Assembly (NCBI GenBank): GCA_002718345.1
Contig: PBDA01000022.1
Location: forward strand, 1-37,604
Length of the DNA stretch: 37,604 nucleotides
Reading direction: 5' to 3'
Origin: Rhodospirillaceae bacterium
GTDB taxonomy: Bacteria; Pseudomonadota; Gammaproteobacteria; Steroidobacterales; Rariloculaceae
Part shown: positions 8,246 through 16,624 of the stretch, piece by piece
How the letters are laid out: each line of letters begins with the position of its first letter
How positions within the stretch are numbered: the stretch's first letter is position 1
Notes under the pieces: generated by a model
Told to the model about the DNA's origin: nothing
Seen by the model: the letters and a program-made list of their open reading frames with translations, nothing else
The model's database searches: none
Translations under genes and position numbers: made by a program

Positions 8246-9022
8246 TCATTTTATCCTACGCCAATTCTTTGTTGGTGCTCTTTTTTGATACCAACCATAA
8301 TATGGATGCATCGCAAGCAACTTTTTGCCTCGGAAAAAAAGTATTAGAAAAGCCCCTGCCATAAAGCCGCCTACATGCGCCCAAAATGCAACTCCCCCGC
8401 TTTCTACACCCGTTGTGGCGATACCACTAAAAAGTTGAACCAAAAGCCAATACCCGAGCATGAGCACTGCTGGAACAGCAAAAGTTGTAACAAAAAAACC
8501 CAGAAAAACAACCATATGGACATGAATTCTTGGGTAAAGCAATATATATGCTCCCATCACACCACCAATAGCCCCAGAAGCACCAACCATTGGAATGGAT
8601 GACATTGGATTAAACAGAATCTGTGTGGCTGAAGCAACTAGCCCACATAGAAGGTAAAAAAACACGAAACGTCTGGGTCCCATTGCGTCTTCAACATTCC
8701 CGCCAAAAATCCACAAAAACCACATATTGCTAATAAGATGAAACCAACCTCCATGTAGAAACATTGATGTCAAAACAGTATGCCAACTCGAAGTGTTCCC
8801 CAGCACACACAAAGTACCTGGCCCAGTAGGAAAACGAGTTCCAACAGGTATAGTCTGCAAAATCTCGCCAGGTATGAGTCCTAATGTACAAATGGAACTA
8901 GCTAAAGCAGGATTTGAACCAAAGCCTTGAACAAAAAACCAAACAAAAACATTTACGCAAATTAGCGTATAAGTAACAAACGGTGTGAAAATTTGAGGGT
9001 TATCATCTCGAATTGGAAACAT
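8246..9022 (-). CDS. Rhomboid-family intramembrane serine protease
   Basis: A 258-residue polytopic membrane protein with six or more hydrophobic segments. The catalytic serine is in GASGAIGG (Ser149) and the partner histidine in HVGGF (His216), forming the rhomboid dyad. The FLHGGWFHLISNMWFL stretch near residues 88-103 is the L1-loop/TM2 signature, and GPRRFVFFYLLCG follows. It cleaves transmembrane substrates inside the inner membrane. The frame can begin at TTG 9034, but ATG at 9022 (MFPIRDDNP) is chosen because rhomboids of this class normally begin with this sequence and GGA lies just upstream. It has no evident link to the aminotransferase 81 bases downstream. Confidence 0.94.
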   Translation of the reverse strand: MFPIRDDNPQIFTPFVTYTLICVNVFVWFFVQGFGSNPALASSICTLGLIPGEILQTIPVGTRFPTGPGTLCVLGNTSSWHTVLTSMFLHGGWFHLISNMWFLWIFGGNVEDAMGPRRFVFFYLLCGLVASATQILFNPMSSIPMVGASGAIGGVMGAYILLYPRIHVHMVVFLGFFVTTFAVPAVLMLGYWLLVQLFSGIATTGVESGGVAFWAHVGGFMAGAFLILFFRGKKLLAMHPYYGWYQKRAPTKNWRRIK

Positions 9023-9125
9023 AGGTTCCGCCAATACATATAGGCTACATGCCCTAAATCATAACCGGCGATATCTTGGAGTCTACTTTATTAACACCAA
9101 AAAGCTAGAAAACACTGTACTTAGT

Positions 9126-10559
9126 TTATTCAAAAACACTAGGAAACTTTTTTCTCACCTCTTTTGCCAGCTCTCTAGAAGTCTGAGCCACAGGTGGAAA
9201 GTCATTAATTCGTTCGTAAGGAATACAGGCATTGATCACACAGCGAGTGTTATATAGTGCATCCTGAGATTGGACCATCGGATCTATACGTGATGACCAA
9301 CACTTATCTAAGAGCGTGATATCAGTCTTTGGATCAGACCTTGTACCCATTGCCCAAAGCACATCTTGAATATCACTTGGATCAATATCATCATCTACAA
9401 CGACAACATAACGACCACAATAACCGGTTGGATTTATCTGTGAAGCAATAAGCCCTGCCTGAGTAGCATGACCAAAATATCTCTGTTTAATAGACACAAC
9501 AACAAATGTACGCCCAGAACCTCCTTGATGTACCCAAATGCCGCGCACGTCTGGAACTGAAGCATTATCGAGTGAATCCCAAAGAGCCGCTGAACGTAAA
9601 AAACACCTCTCAAAAAGGTGTGAATGCGGAGGTTTTTGACTTGCTGCACAAGTCAAAATAGGGTCAGATCGGTGATAAATTCTTTTTATCGTAATGACTG
9701 GCTCAGGACGTGTGCCACCTGCATAGTAACCATGCCACTCACCAAATGGACCCTCTTCTGTGGTTTCATTTGGACTGACTTCCCCTTCCATAACAATTTC
9801 TGAGCCTGCCGGAAATGGAAGTCCAGTTAATTCACCATGCAAAACATCTAAGGGCTTACCGGTCAGTGCCCCAGCCCAATCAAGTTCGCAAACCGAATCA
9901 GGCAATGTGTAACGTGCCGCAAGGAAACTGGCAGGATCTATACCAATAACAATAATCATTGGGCACGGTTTACCGGCTGAAAGATATTTATCTCTCTGAA
10001 TAAGACCCTGCTTACCATTAGATATATAAGATGTTGCTTTATTTGGGCCTATTGCTTGCACACGATATGTCCCCATATTCACACGCCCACTATCAGGGTC
10101 TCGGGTAATTACACCGCAAGCAGTGCCAATATATCTCCCACCATCAGCCTCATGATGAATAGGTACGGGAAACTTAAACATGTCAACATCATCACCTTCA
10201 ATAACATTCTCAAGCACAGCTGCATCGGTGACTAATCTTGGTGAAATTGGTTTGTGAGTTGCCATAGTTCTACGCACACTATTTAGCATCGACATTCTGT
10301 CATCACCTACTTTTGCTTCCATTCCCAACGCCAGCGCTAAACGAGCCGGCGATCCCAGCATTCCATACAAACACCTCATGCCCTGTGGGTAACCTGGTAT
10401 TTCATCAAAAAGAAGCGCGGGCGCTTGATCAACTTTTTGCCGATAAAGCACCTCTGTCACAGCGCCTATTTCTTTATCCCAGTGAGCACCAGACACCGTC
10501 TTGAGTTGCCCCGCAGCATCAACAGCAGCCAGAAATTCTCTGAGATCAGTTTGAATCAT
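9126..10559 (-). CDS. UbiD-family decarboxylase
   Basis: A 477-residue, full-length UbiD-type (de)carboxylase, an enzyme family that uses prenylated FMN to decarboxylate aromatic or alpha,beta-unsaturated acids. Landmarks are DLREFLAA at the N-terminus, the VNMGTYRVQ segment containing the conserved Arg166 near residues 160-168, IGIDPASFLAA, and the EEGPFGEWHGYY segment at 268-279 carrying the conserved Glu residues. ATG at 10559 is preceded by GGAG. It is the last gene after tctA and tctB, so its substrate may be an imported carboxylic acid. No UbiX prenyltransferase gene is in the window. Substrate cannot be named; ubiquinone-pathway UbiD is less likely given the transporter context. Confidence 0.92.
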   Translation of the reverse strand: MIQTDLREFLAAVDAAGQLKTVSGAHWDKEIGAVTEVLYRQKVDQAPALLFDEIPGYPQGMRCLYGMLGSPARLALALGMEAKVGDDRMSMLNSVRRTMATHKPISPRLVTDAAVLENVIEGDDVDMFKFPVPIHHEADGGRYIGTACGVITRDPDSGRVNMGTYRVQAIGPNKATSYISNGKQGLIQRDKYLSAGKPCPMIIVIGIDPASFLAARYTLPDSVCELDWAGALTGKPLDVLHGELTGLPFPAGSEIVMEGEVSPNETTEEGPFGEWHGYYAGGTRPEPVITIKRIYHRSDPILTCAASQKPPHSHLFERCFLRSAALWDSLDNASVPDVRGIWVHQGGSGRTFVVVSIKQRYFGHATQAGLIASQINPTGYCGRYVVVVDDDIDPSDIQDVLWAMGTRSDPKTDITLLDKCWSSRIDPMVQSQDALYNTRCVINACIPYERINDFPPVAQTSRELAKEVRKKFPSVFE

Positions 10560-10581
10560 TTAAATCTCCATCTAAATACGA

Positions 10582-11055
10582 CTACCAAGCTAAATTATTC
10601 ATTAGTATGCCGCGATACAATTGATATGACATAACGAACTCAAAAAGAAACCAAGAAAGTGCTGTCATGGCTAAAGCAACAACTAATGAACGCCCTATCG
10701 ATTTTCTAGCAACGATGTTAAGCGATAGAAAAATATAAATTAGTACAGCAGGTAAAATTCCAATAATGGCACTAAGAGCTACCAAAAATCCGGGCCAACC
10801 TACCGAATAAATTAATGCTCTACCTATCGATATACTTTCCTGATTTTCTTCGCTGTCCTCAGTCTCAAGAAAATTTTTAACCCGAACCCCAATGTGTGTT
10901 TTTGCCTGAACCATAAGCTCAACTATTAACAACATAATTGTGAATACCGCCACTAAAACAGGCAAAGCTCTTGCTGAAGAATCGTAGTTATAGGCTCCAA
11001 TCAAAATGCTTGTCATAAGCAAAATTAATAATAAAGGTATATATTGATTTTTCAT
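10582..11055 (-). CDS. tctB: Tripartite tricarboxylate transporter small membrane subunit TctB
   Basis: A 157-residue membrane protein with about four hydrophobic segments (residues 6-20, 32-50, 88-112 and 122-145), the size and topology of TctB-family small subunits. Sequence signatures in TctB are weak, so the call relies on topology together with tctA, which ends 32 bases upstream. With TctA it forms the membrane part of a sodium-coupled secondary carboxylate importer. The UbiD-type gene follows 22 bases downstream. Confidence 0.85.
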   Translation of the reverse strand: MKNQYIPLLLILLMTSILIGAYNYDSSARALPVLVAVFTIMLLIVELMVQAKTHIGVRVKNFLETEDSEENQESISIGRALIYSVGWPGFLVALSAIIGILPAVLIYIFLSLNIVARKSIGRSLVVALAMTALSWFLFEFVMSYQLYRGILMNNLAW

Positions 11056-11087
11056 ATTATCAATGCATGCAAGTAATCTTTCTCACA

Positions 11088-12578
11088 TTACCCTTTACGC
11101 CTACCACTAAAAAGAATGCGAAATACCGGCAAAGCAAGACTGATCACAATTAGAACCAACAAGATATCAGTCACCAACCGGGTGAAAAAAATACTATGGC
11201 TACCTCCCGACATCATAAGAGACTGGTGATAACTCCGTTCAACAATTCCTCCAAGGACAAGAGCAATAACTAATGTAATTCTTGGGTAGTCAAAACGCAC
11301 CATAAAATAACCAATGACGCCAAAAATCATTGCTACGATCACATCACCAAAACTCGACTGCAAGGCATAAGCACCGATTAATGCTATTGAAAGTACAATA
11401 GGTGCTAAATAATGAACATCAGTACGAGTTAACAATACAAGATAACGAGAAAGACAAAGACCAATTGCAGAAGCAAACAGACACGATAATGCCAGTGCCA
11501 TAACTAGCCCATAAATAACATTCTCATGATCAAGCAATAATCGAGGACCTGGCTCAAACCCATGCAACACAAGCACACCTAAGAAAACAGCCATTTCAGC
11601 GCTACCAGGAATTCCAAAAGCCAAAGTAGGGATTAGAGAGCCACCATCTTTGGCATTGTTAGCAGCTTCAGATGCTATAACTCCTTGTATATTTCCCTTA
11701 CCAAAGGACTCTGGCTTCTTAGATATCTGGCGTGTGACAGTGTAGGAAAGGAATGACGCTACGGTACCACCAATACCTGGTACTGCACCAATAAATGCGC
11801 CGATGGAAGAACCTCTAATTAGAGTCGCTAAATTATTAAAAACGGCTTGCACGCCTTCAAAAACTTTACCAACAGATGCAGAACCCGTACCTGTGGAAAC
11901 TTGGCCTCCCACCGCCATAAGATTAATCATTTCTGAAATAGCAAAAAGCCCAATCAATACAGGAACCAGCGGCACACCATCCCATAAATATTCTATACCT
12001 GCCGTGTAACGAAGACCCCCACCCACCTCATCAAAACCAACAAATGCTAGAATTAAACCGAACCCCCCGCTAATTAATCCACGAATTAATTTTCCACCTG
12101 TGGAAACAGCAATTGCACTCAACCCAAGGACTCCCAGCATGAAAAATTCGGGCGGACCAAACAAAAGGACTATCGCTTTAGCAACCGGTATTACAGCCAG
12201 CATGACCCCAACACCAATAAGACCACCCAAAGCTGATGCTGTTGCTGCAGCTCCAATTGCTATGCCCGCCTTACCCTTTCGAGCCAGCGGATATCCGTCA
12301 AAACATGTTGCTGCATTAGGCGCGATCCCTGGCGTATTAAGAAGTATCGCTGAAAGCGATCCACCAAAAGGTACGCCACCCATGATCCCTCCAACCAATA
12401 CAATTGCAGCATCTGGCTGCATACCAAAGGTCATTGGAATTAATAAAGCTAGCGCAGTAGTTCCACCAAGACCTGGAATTGCGCCAAACAGTAGCCCTAT
12501 CACTGTTCCTAGAGCCAAGTAACTCAATGACTCTATTGTGAATAAATATGTAATTGCTTGTAAAAATGTATCAGTCAA
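11088..12578 (-). CDS. tctA: Tripartite tricarboxylate transporter large membrane subunit TctA
   Basis: A 496-residue, about 12-helix inner-membrane protein with hallmark TctA motifs: GAIPGLGGTTALALLIPMTFGM near residues 33-54 and its second-half counterpart GAVPGIGGT, plus GGSLSAILLNTPG and ASEAANNAKDGGSLIPTLAFGIPGS. These paired motifs reflect the inverted repeat of the transporter fold. It imports di- or tricarboxylates or aromatic acids delivered by a periplasmic TctC protein. No tctC is present: tctA is the first gene on the minus strand and the next gene upstream is divergent. The apparent start is TTG at 12578 without a clear Shine-Dalgarno sequence, though the N-terminal length fits the family. 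Confidence 0.93.
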   Translation of the reverse strand: MTDTFLQAITYLFTIESLSYLALGTVIGLLFGAIPGLGGTTALALLIPMTFGMQPDAAIVLVGGIMGGVPFGGSLSAILLNTPGIAPNAATCFDGYPLARKGKAGIAIGAAATASALGGLIGVGVMLAVIPVAKAIVLLFGPPEFFMLGVLGLSAIAVSTGGKLIRGLISGGFGLILAFVGFDEVGGGLRYTAGIEYLWDGVPLVPVLIGLFAISEMINLMAVGGQVSTGTGSASVGKVFEGVQAVFNNLATLIRGSSIGAFIGAVPGIGGTVASFLSYTVTRQISKKPESFGKGNIQGVIASEAANNAKDGGSLIPTLAFGIPGSAEMAVFLGVLVLHGFEPGPRLLLDHENVIYGLVMALALSCLFASAIGLCLSRYLVLLTRTDVHYLAPIVLSIALIGAYALQSSFGDVIVAMIFGVIGYFMVRFDYPRITLVIALVLGGIVERSYHQSLMMSGGSHSIFFTRLVTDILLVLIVISLALPVFRILFSGRRKG

Positions 12579-12770
12579 GGAACTTTAATTAACCACAGTG
12601 CGTATCATGAACATACCATGTGATCTCAAATACTCTTAATAAATAATTAAAAAGCAAGCTTATGGACAATTGTGAGCGTGTCAATAAAAACTCGACTTCC
12701 CTTAAACTAAAGATTGGGCTAATGTCGATATTCATTTAAAAATAAATTGTTAGAAAAACTTTGAGGCTCG

Positions 12771-14795
12771 ATGGATATGAGAAATAGAACATTCATATGT
12801 GTTATTAGCATACTCGCACTAATAGAAAGTGCTTATGGGGCTGAAAATGGCACAAAAAATGGCGAATGGCGTACTTACGGTGGGGACCTTTCAAATACAC
12901 GCTACGCACCTTTAGACCAAATTAATGCTAATAACTTCAATGACCTTGAACTTGCATGGAGTTTTGATACTGCTGCTTTCGGCCCTACGCCTGAATACAA
13001 CTTTCAATCGACACCTTTGATGGTGGATGGTGTGATCTACACAACCGCTGGGAGTCGTCGCGCCGTTGTAGCATTGGATGCTGCTACTGGAGAGCTACTT
13101 TGGATGCACCGAGAAAACGAAGGGGAACGTGCCGCAGCATCACCACGACGCTTGTCAGGACGCGGACTCGCATACTGGAGTGATGAAGACGAGTCACGAA
13201 TCATTTATATAACACAAGGCTATCGCTTAATTTCTCTCGATGCAGCAACAGGAAGACTCATATCTGATTTTGCTGAGAATGGGGTAGCCGATCTCAAGTT
13301 AGAAGCAGACCAAGAGATGGATCTAATCACTGGTTCAATTGGTTTGCATGCAACACCAATTGTTACAGATGACGTAATCATTGTTGGCGCTGCTCATTTG
13401 GGTGGATCACAACCAGCTAGTCGAAGGAACGAAAAAGGCTACATACGAGGTTATGACGTAAGAACTGGGGAACGGCTTTGGGTTTTTCATACCATCCCAC
13501 TATTAAACGAGTTTGGGGCAGATACCTGGGAAGGTAACTCAGCTTCCTATACTGGCAATACTGGAGTATGGACTCAAATAACTGTTGACGAGGAATTAGG
13601 GCTTGTTTATCTGCCAGTTGAACAACCAACAAATGATTATTATGGCGGACATCGCCTAGGTGATGGATTATTTGGAGAAAGTGTTGTAGCAGTTGACTTA
13701 TACACAGGTGAAAGACGATGGCACTACCAACTTGTTCATCACGGCATCTGGGATTTCGATATTCCAAGTGCTCCAGTTATTGCAGATATTGAGGTTGATG
13801 GGCGCCAGATTAAAGCTCTCATACAACCCTCAAAACAAGGTTGGCTGTATGTGTTCGATAGACTTACAGGCGAACCAGTTTGGCCAATTGAAGAACGCCC
13901 GGTTGAAAAATCAAATGTGCCCGGAGAAATATCAAGTCCCACTCAACCTTTTGTAACTTGGCCACCACCTTTTGATGTTCAAGGCGTTTCGCATGATGAT
14001 CTTATTGACTTCACACCAGAACTCAGAGCAGAAGCAATAGAAATCATTTCTCGTTACAAGATTGGACCTCTCTTTACACCTCCAGTCGTTAGTCGTTGGG
14101 AGGGCCCATTAGCAACACTAATGATGCCCTCAACAGTTGGAGGAGCAAACTGGGCAGGTGGTTCATTCGATCCAGAAACAAATATGTTTTACATACAATC
14201 CTCAACAGCTGTTTCTCCACTAGGTCTTGTCCCTGGTGGAGATCAATCGGATATGGATTGGATCAGGGGAATGATTACAGATCCCACACTCGGTGGCCCA
14301 CCTGATAACGGACGACAAGTACCAACTGTGCAAGGACTTCCTATTACTAAACCTCCTTATGGACGTATAACAGCATTCGACATGAATTCAGGAAATATTG
14401 TGTGGCAAGTTCCTCACGGTGAAACTCCAGATGAAATTTTGAATCATCCGGCACTCCAAGATATTGATATACCACGTACTGGGCGACCAGGTCGTGGAGG
14501 AGTTCTAACAACATCTACCCTTTTAATCTCCGGCGAGCACGGTTTCGCAACTACTCCCTATGGCAAAGGAGCGATGTTGAGGGCTTACGATAAATCCAAT
14601 GGAAATGAAGTTGGCGCTGTCTTTATGCCAGCTCCCCAAACTGGAGCACCAATGACCTACATGCTTGATGGAAAACAATATGTTGTATTAGCTGTGAGCG
14701 GCACAAGCGATAGGAGGTATATGAATATTCAAACTAGCGTAGAAGAGAATTACAGCGGCAAACTTTTAGCATATACGTTACCTACAAGAAATTAA
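12771..14795 (+). CDS. PQQ-dependent dehydrogenase, secreted quinoprotein
   Basis: A 674-residue quinoprotein with a signal peptide (ending near SAYGAEN) and a PQQ-type eight-bladed propeller. The mature start NGEWRTYGGDLSNTRYAPLD is the classic first blade. Tryptophan-docking blades follow, with A-x-D-x-x-T-G-E-x-x-W repeats (ALDAATGELLW, GYDVRTGERLW, AVDLYTGERRW, VFDRLTGEPVW, AFDMNSGNIVW). It resembles the glucose/alcohol quinoprotein group without the N-terminal membrane helices of Gcd. There is no fused cytochrome c, so electrons must pass to a separate carrier. The substrate is unknown. ATG at 12771 is supported by GAGG upstream. Aspartate dehydrogenase follows 12 bases later and a diheme peroxidase lies in the same operon. 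Confidence 0.92.
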   Translation: MDMRNRTFICVISILALIESAYGAENGTKNGEWRTYGGDLSNTRYAPLDQINANNFNDLELAWSFDTAAFGPTPEYNFQSTPLMVDGVIYTTAGSRRAVVALDAATGELLWMHRENEGERAAASPRRLSGRGLAYWSDEDESRIIYITQGYRLISLDAATGRLISDFAENGVADLKLEADQEMDLITGSIGLHATPIVTDDVIIVGAAHLGGSQPASRRNEKGYIRGYDVRTGERLWVFHTIPLLNEFGADTWEGNSASYTGNTGVWTQITVDEELGLVYLPVEQPTNDYYGGHRLGDGLFGESVVAVDLYTGERRWHYQLVHHGIWDFDIPSAPVIADIEVDGRQIKALIQPSKQGWLYVFDRLTGEPVWPIEERPVEKSNVPGEISSPTQPFVTWPPPFDVQGVSHDDLIDFTPELRAEAIEIISRYKIGPLFTPPVVSRWEGPLATLMMPSTVGGANWAGGSFDPETNMFYIQSSTAVSPLGLVPGGDQSDMDWIRGMITDPTLGGPPDNGRQVPTVQGLPITKPPYGRITAFDMNSGNIVWQVPHGETPDEILNHPALQDIDIPRTGRPGRGGVLTTSTLLISGEHGFATTPYGKGAMLRAYDKSNGNEVGAVFMPAPQTGAPMTYMLDGKQYVVLAVSGTSDRRYMNIQTSVEENYSGKLLAYTLPTRN

Positions 14796-14807
14796 CGCAA
14801 ATAATTC

Positions 14808-15593
14808 ATGATTACATTTGGTCTAATTGGCTATGGAGGGATAGCTCAATCAATTATCTCAAAACTTAAGGATGAGGATTTTAGACCTAATAATACTGGA
14901 ATTCTTGTTCGAAAATCTAACAAACACAAAGAAAATCACTCTTTTGTTAATGATATTAGCCAGCTAATTAAATTCAGACCACGCGCAATAGTCGAATGCG
15001 CCAGTCATAGTGCTTTACATGAATATGGTGAGGAGGTACTTAACTCTGGCATTGATTTGATTGTTCTTTCCATAGGAGCACTTGCGAATGAGAACCTTAA
15101 TAATCGATTAGTCAGTGCAGCAAGTAATAATAGAGCAAAAATTATTATTCCTGCTGGAGCCGTAGGCGCAATAGATGCATTAAGCGCTTCACGTCTTGCT
15201 GGTCTTAAAAAGGTACTTTATAGGTCACGCAAACCTCCAATTGCCTGGAAAGGAACGCCGGCAGAAGAAGTTACCGATCTAGATAACATGAAAGAAGCTC
15301 AAACAATATTTAAAGGCACAGTTGGCCAAGCTGCATTGCGATTTCCAAAAAACACGAACTCTGCAGCAGCGGTTGCATTAGCAGGCCTTGGATTTAAAAA
15401 AACCGAAGCTGAGCTTATAGCGGATCCGAATGCGCATGGAAATATTCATGAAATTGCAGTTGAAGCAAAGTCTGGTTGTTTTGTATTATCGCTAACAGGC
15501 TATCCATCTCCTGCCAACCCAAAAACCTCAATGCTTACAGCAAATAGCGTGGTTCGAACTCTTTTGGCATACATAAATCCCGTTGTCATTTAA
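14808..15593 (+). CDS. Aspartate dehydrogenase family protein
   Basis: A 261-residue NAD(P)-dependent amino-acid dehydrogenase of the L-aspartate dehydrogenase family, which interconverts aspartate and oxaloacetate/iminoaspartate. The Rossmann motif GLIGYGGIA is at residues 5-13, IIPAGAVGAIDAL at about 113-125, PKNTNSAAAVALAGLGF at 180-196, the conserved His214 in GNIHEI, and the NPKTSMLTA tail at 237-245; all are in family order and at full length. The frame is GXGXXA, as expected. The protein is cytoplasmic, unlike its exported neighbours on both sides (gaps of 12 and 18 bases). The operon therefore mixes a cytoplasmic amino-acid enzyme with periplasmic redox proteins, and the reason is not clear. 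Confidence 0.9.
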   Translation: MITFGLIGYGGIAQSIISKLKDEDFRPNNTGILVRKSNKHKENHSFVNDISQLIKFRPRAIVECASHSALHEYGEEVLNSGIDLIVLSIGALANENLNNRLVSAASNNRAKIIIPAGAVGAIDALSASRLAGLKKVLYRSRKPPIAWKGTPAEEVTDLDNMKEAQTIFKGTVGQAALRFPKNTNSAAAVALAGLGFKKTEAELIADPNAHGNIHEIAVEAKSGCFVLSLTGYPSPANPKTSMLTANSVVRTLLAYINPVVI

Positions 15594-15611
15594 GCTCACT
15601 ATAATTTTGCG

Positions 15612-16238
15612 GTGACTTACTTTTGCTTAAAAAATAGAAAATTATTTAAGTATATTGCTTGGCTTTGCTTAATGACTTTGCCTGCAAAAGCTTATGCACA
15701 TGGAGGTGTTGTTCTTGAAGAAGATATTTGTGTAATAAAAATTGAGGTCTTTTCAGCACATTTCAAAATTTACCAACCACAGACTAGCCAACATCAAGAG
15801 TTTTGCGAAGATATTCCGTCAACAGATGAAACAGTATTTGTCATGGAATATGAACATAGCAGCCTAAGTGAAACTTATATCGAGTTTCGCATAATCAATG
15901 ATGTTACCGGACTTGGCCGTTTTGCAAAAATAGAAGACGTCAATAAGATTCAAAATCTAGAATCAGCTACTGTCTTTCATCAATCGCCAAAGAAGGACCC
16001 AGATATTTTTACTGCAATACATAGTTTTAACAAAGCTGGTTGGTATATAGGCATTGTTACTGCCAATCATCCAGGGACAAATAAAACTTACACAGCAACG
16101 TTCCCCTTTGAGGTAGGATTCTCAGGGTTTGGCTATTTGCCTTTATTTATTTCATTGATTTTGCTTTTACAAATTTATTATTTATTTACAACTGGACAAT
16201 TAGCGCGCTGGATAGACAAATGGAATTCTCAAAAATAG
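15612..16238 (+). CDS. Exported, C-terminally anchored protein in the MauG cassette
   Basis: A 208-residue protein with a signal peptide cleaved before the mature start HGGVV (leader ...LPAKAYA), a periplasmic domain of about 140 residues with two early cysteines (EEDICVI, EFCEDIP), and one C-terminal membrane helix (LPLFISLILLLQIYYLF) followed by a basic tail. No named domain is recognised. GTG at 15612 is chosen because the next start, ATG 15672, would lose most of the signal peptide. Its last 19 bases overlap the next gene, a YtkA-like protein, which itself overlaps the diheme peroxidase gene, so the three are probably co-translated. The topology and partners suggest an accessory or substrate of the peroxidase; this is inference. 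Confidence 0.72.
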   Translation: MTYFCLKNRKLFKYIAWLCLMTLPAKAYAHGGVVLEEDICVIKIEVFSAHFKIYQPQTSQHQEFCEDIPSTDETVFVMEYEHSSLSETYIEFRIINDVTGLGRFAKIEDVNKIQNLESATVFHQSPKKDPDIFTAIHSFNKAGWYIGIVTANHPGTNKTYTATFPFEVGFSGFGYLPLFISLILLLQIYYLFTTGQLARWIDKWNSQK

Positions 16239-16624
16239 TAAAACTACAGATAACTATCATTTTTTTATTCATTGCTGAACTTACCTATTCACAGGGTCAA
16301 TCGCTGGCTTCAAGTAGCTGTGACTATGCAATCAGTTTCATCAGTGAACTTGATCCTATCGAAATTAATCGTATGCACAGTTGGGTTATAAATGTTAAGA
16401 CAAAGGCAGGAATACCCGTGGAGGGTGCAACTATAAGACTAGAAGGAGGCATGCCAGAACATGATCATGGCCTTCCTACAAATCCCAGAATGACTGCAGA
16501 GCTTGGCTCTGGAAACTACCGTATAGAGGGAATACGTTTTCACATGGGTGGCACTTGGGAAATAAAAACCACCATAACGATTAAGGAAAATAGGGATATA
16601 TGCACTATCCCTCTAGAATTGTGA
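16220..16624 (+). CDS. YtkA/FixH-like exported beta-sandwich protein
   Basis: A 134-residue protein with a signal peptide (ITIIFLFIAELTYSQG) and an immunoglobulin-like YtkA domain. The key stretch is V-x-G-A-T-I-R-L-E-G-G-M-P-E-H-D-H-G-L-P, followed by YRIEGIRFHMGGTWEI. The Met, His and Trp residues in these segments are typical of YtkA-like proteins, some of which are linked to copper handling or oxidase assembly. One pair of cysteines (SCDYA, DICTI) could form a disulfide. The gene overlaps its upstream neighbour by 19 bases and the peroxidase gene by 25 bases. Metal binding is inferred from His/Met content and family, not shown. Confidence 0.78.
   Translation: MEFSKIVKLQITIIFLFIAELTYSQGQSLASSSCDYAISFISELDPIEINRMHSWVINVKTKAGIPVEGATIRLEGGMPEHDHGLPTNPRMTAELGSGNYRIEGIRFHMGGTWEIKTTITIKENRDICTIPLEL

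Noticed and set aside
12100-12522. A 140-residue open frame on the plus strand inside tctA
   Set aside because: It lies wholly antisense to tctA, which has clear family motifs. The frame is the shadow of tctA codons, with low-complexity composition (Pro/Ala/Ile) and no ribosome-binding site.
12660-12720. CAATTGTGAGCG, resembling part of a lac operator
   Set aside because: Too short and without a matching half-site; expected by chance in AT-rich DNA.
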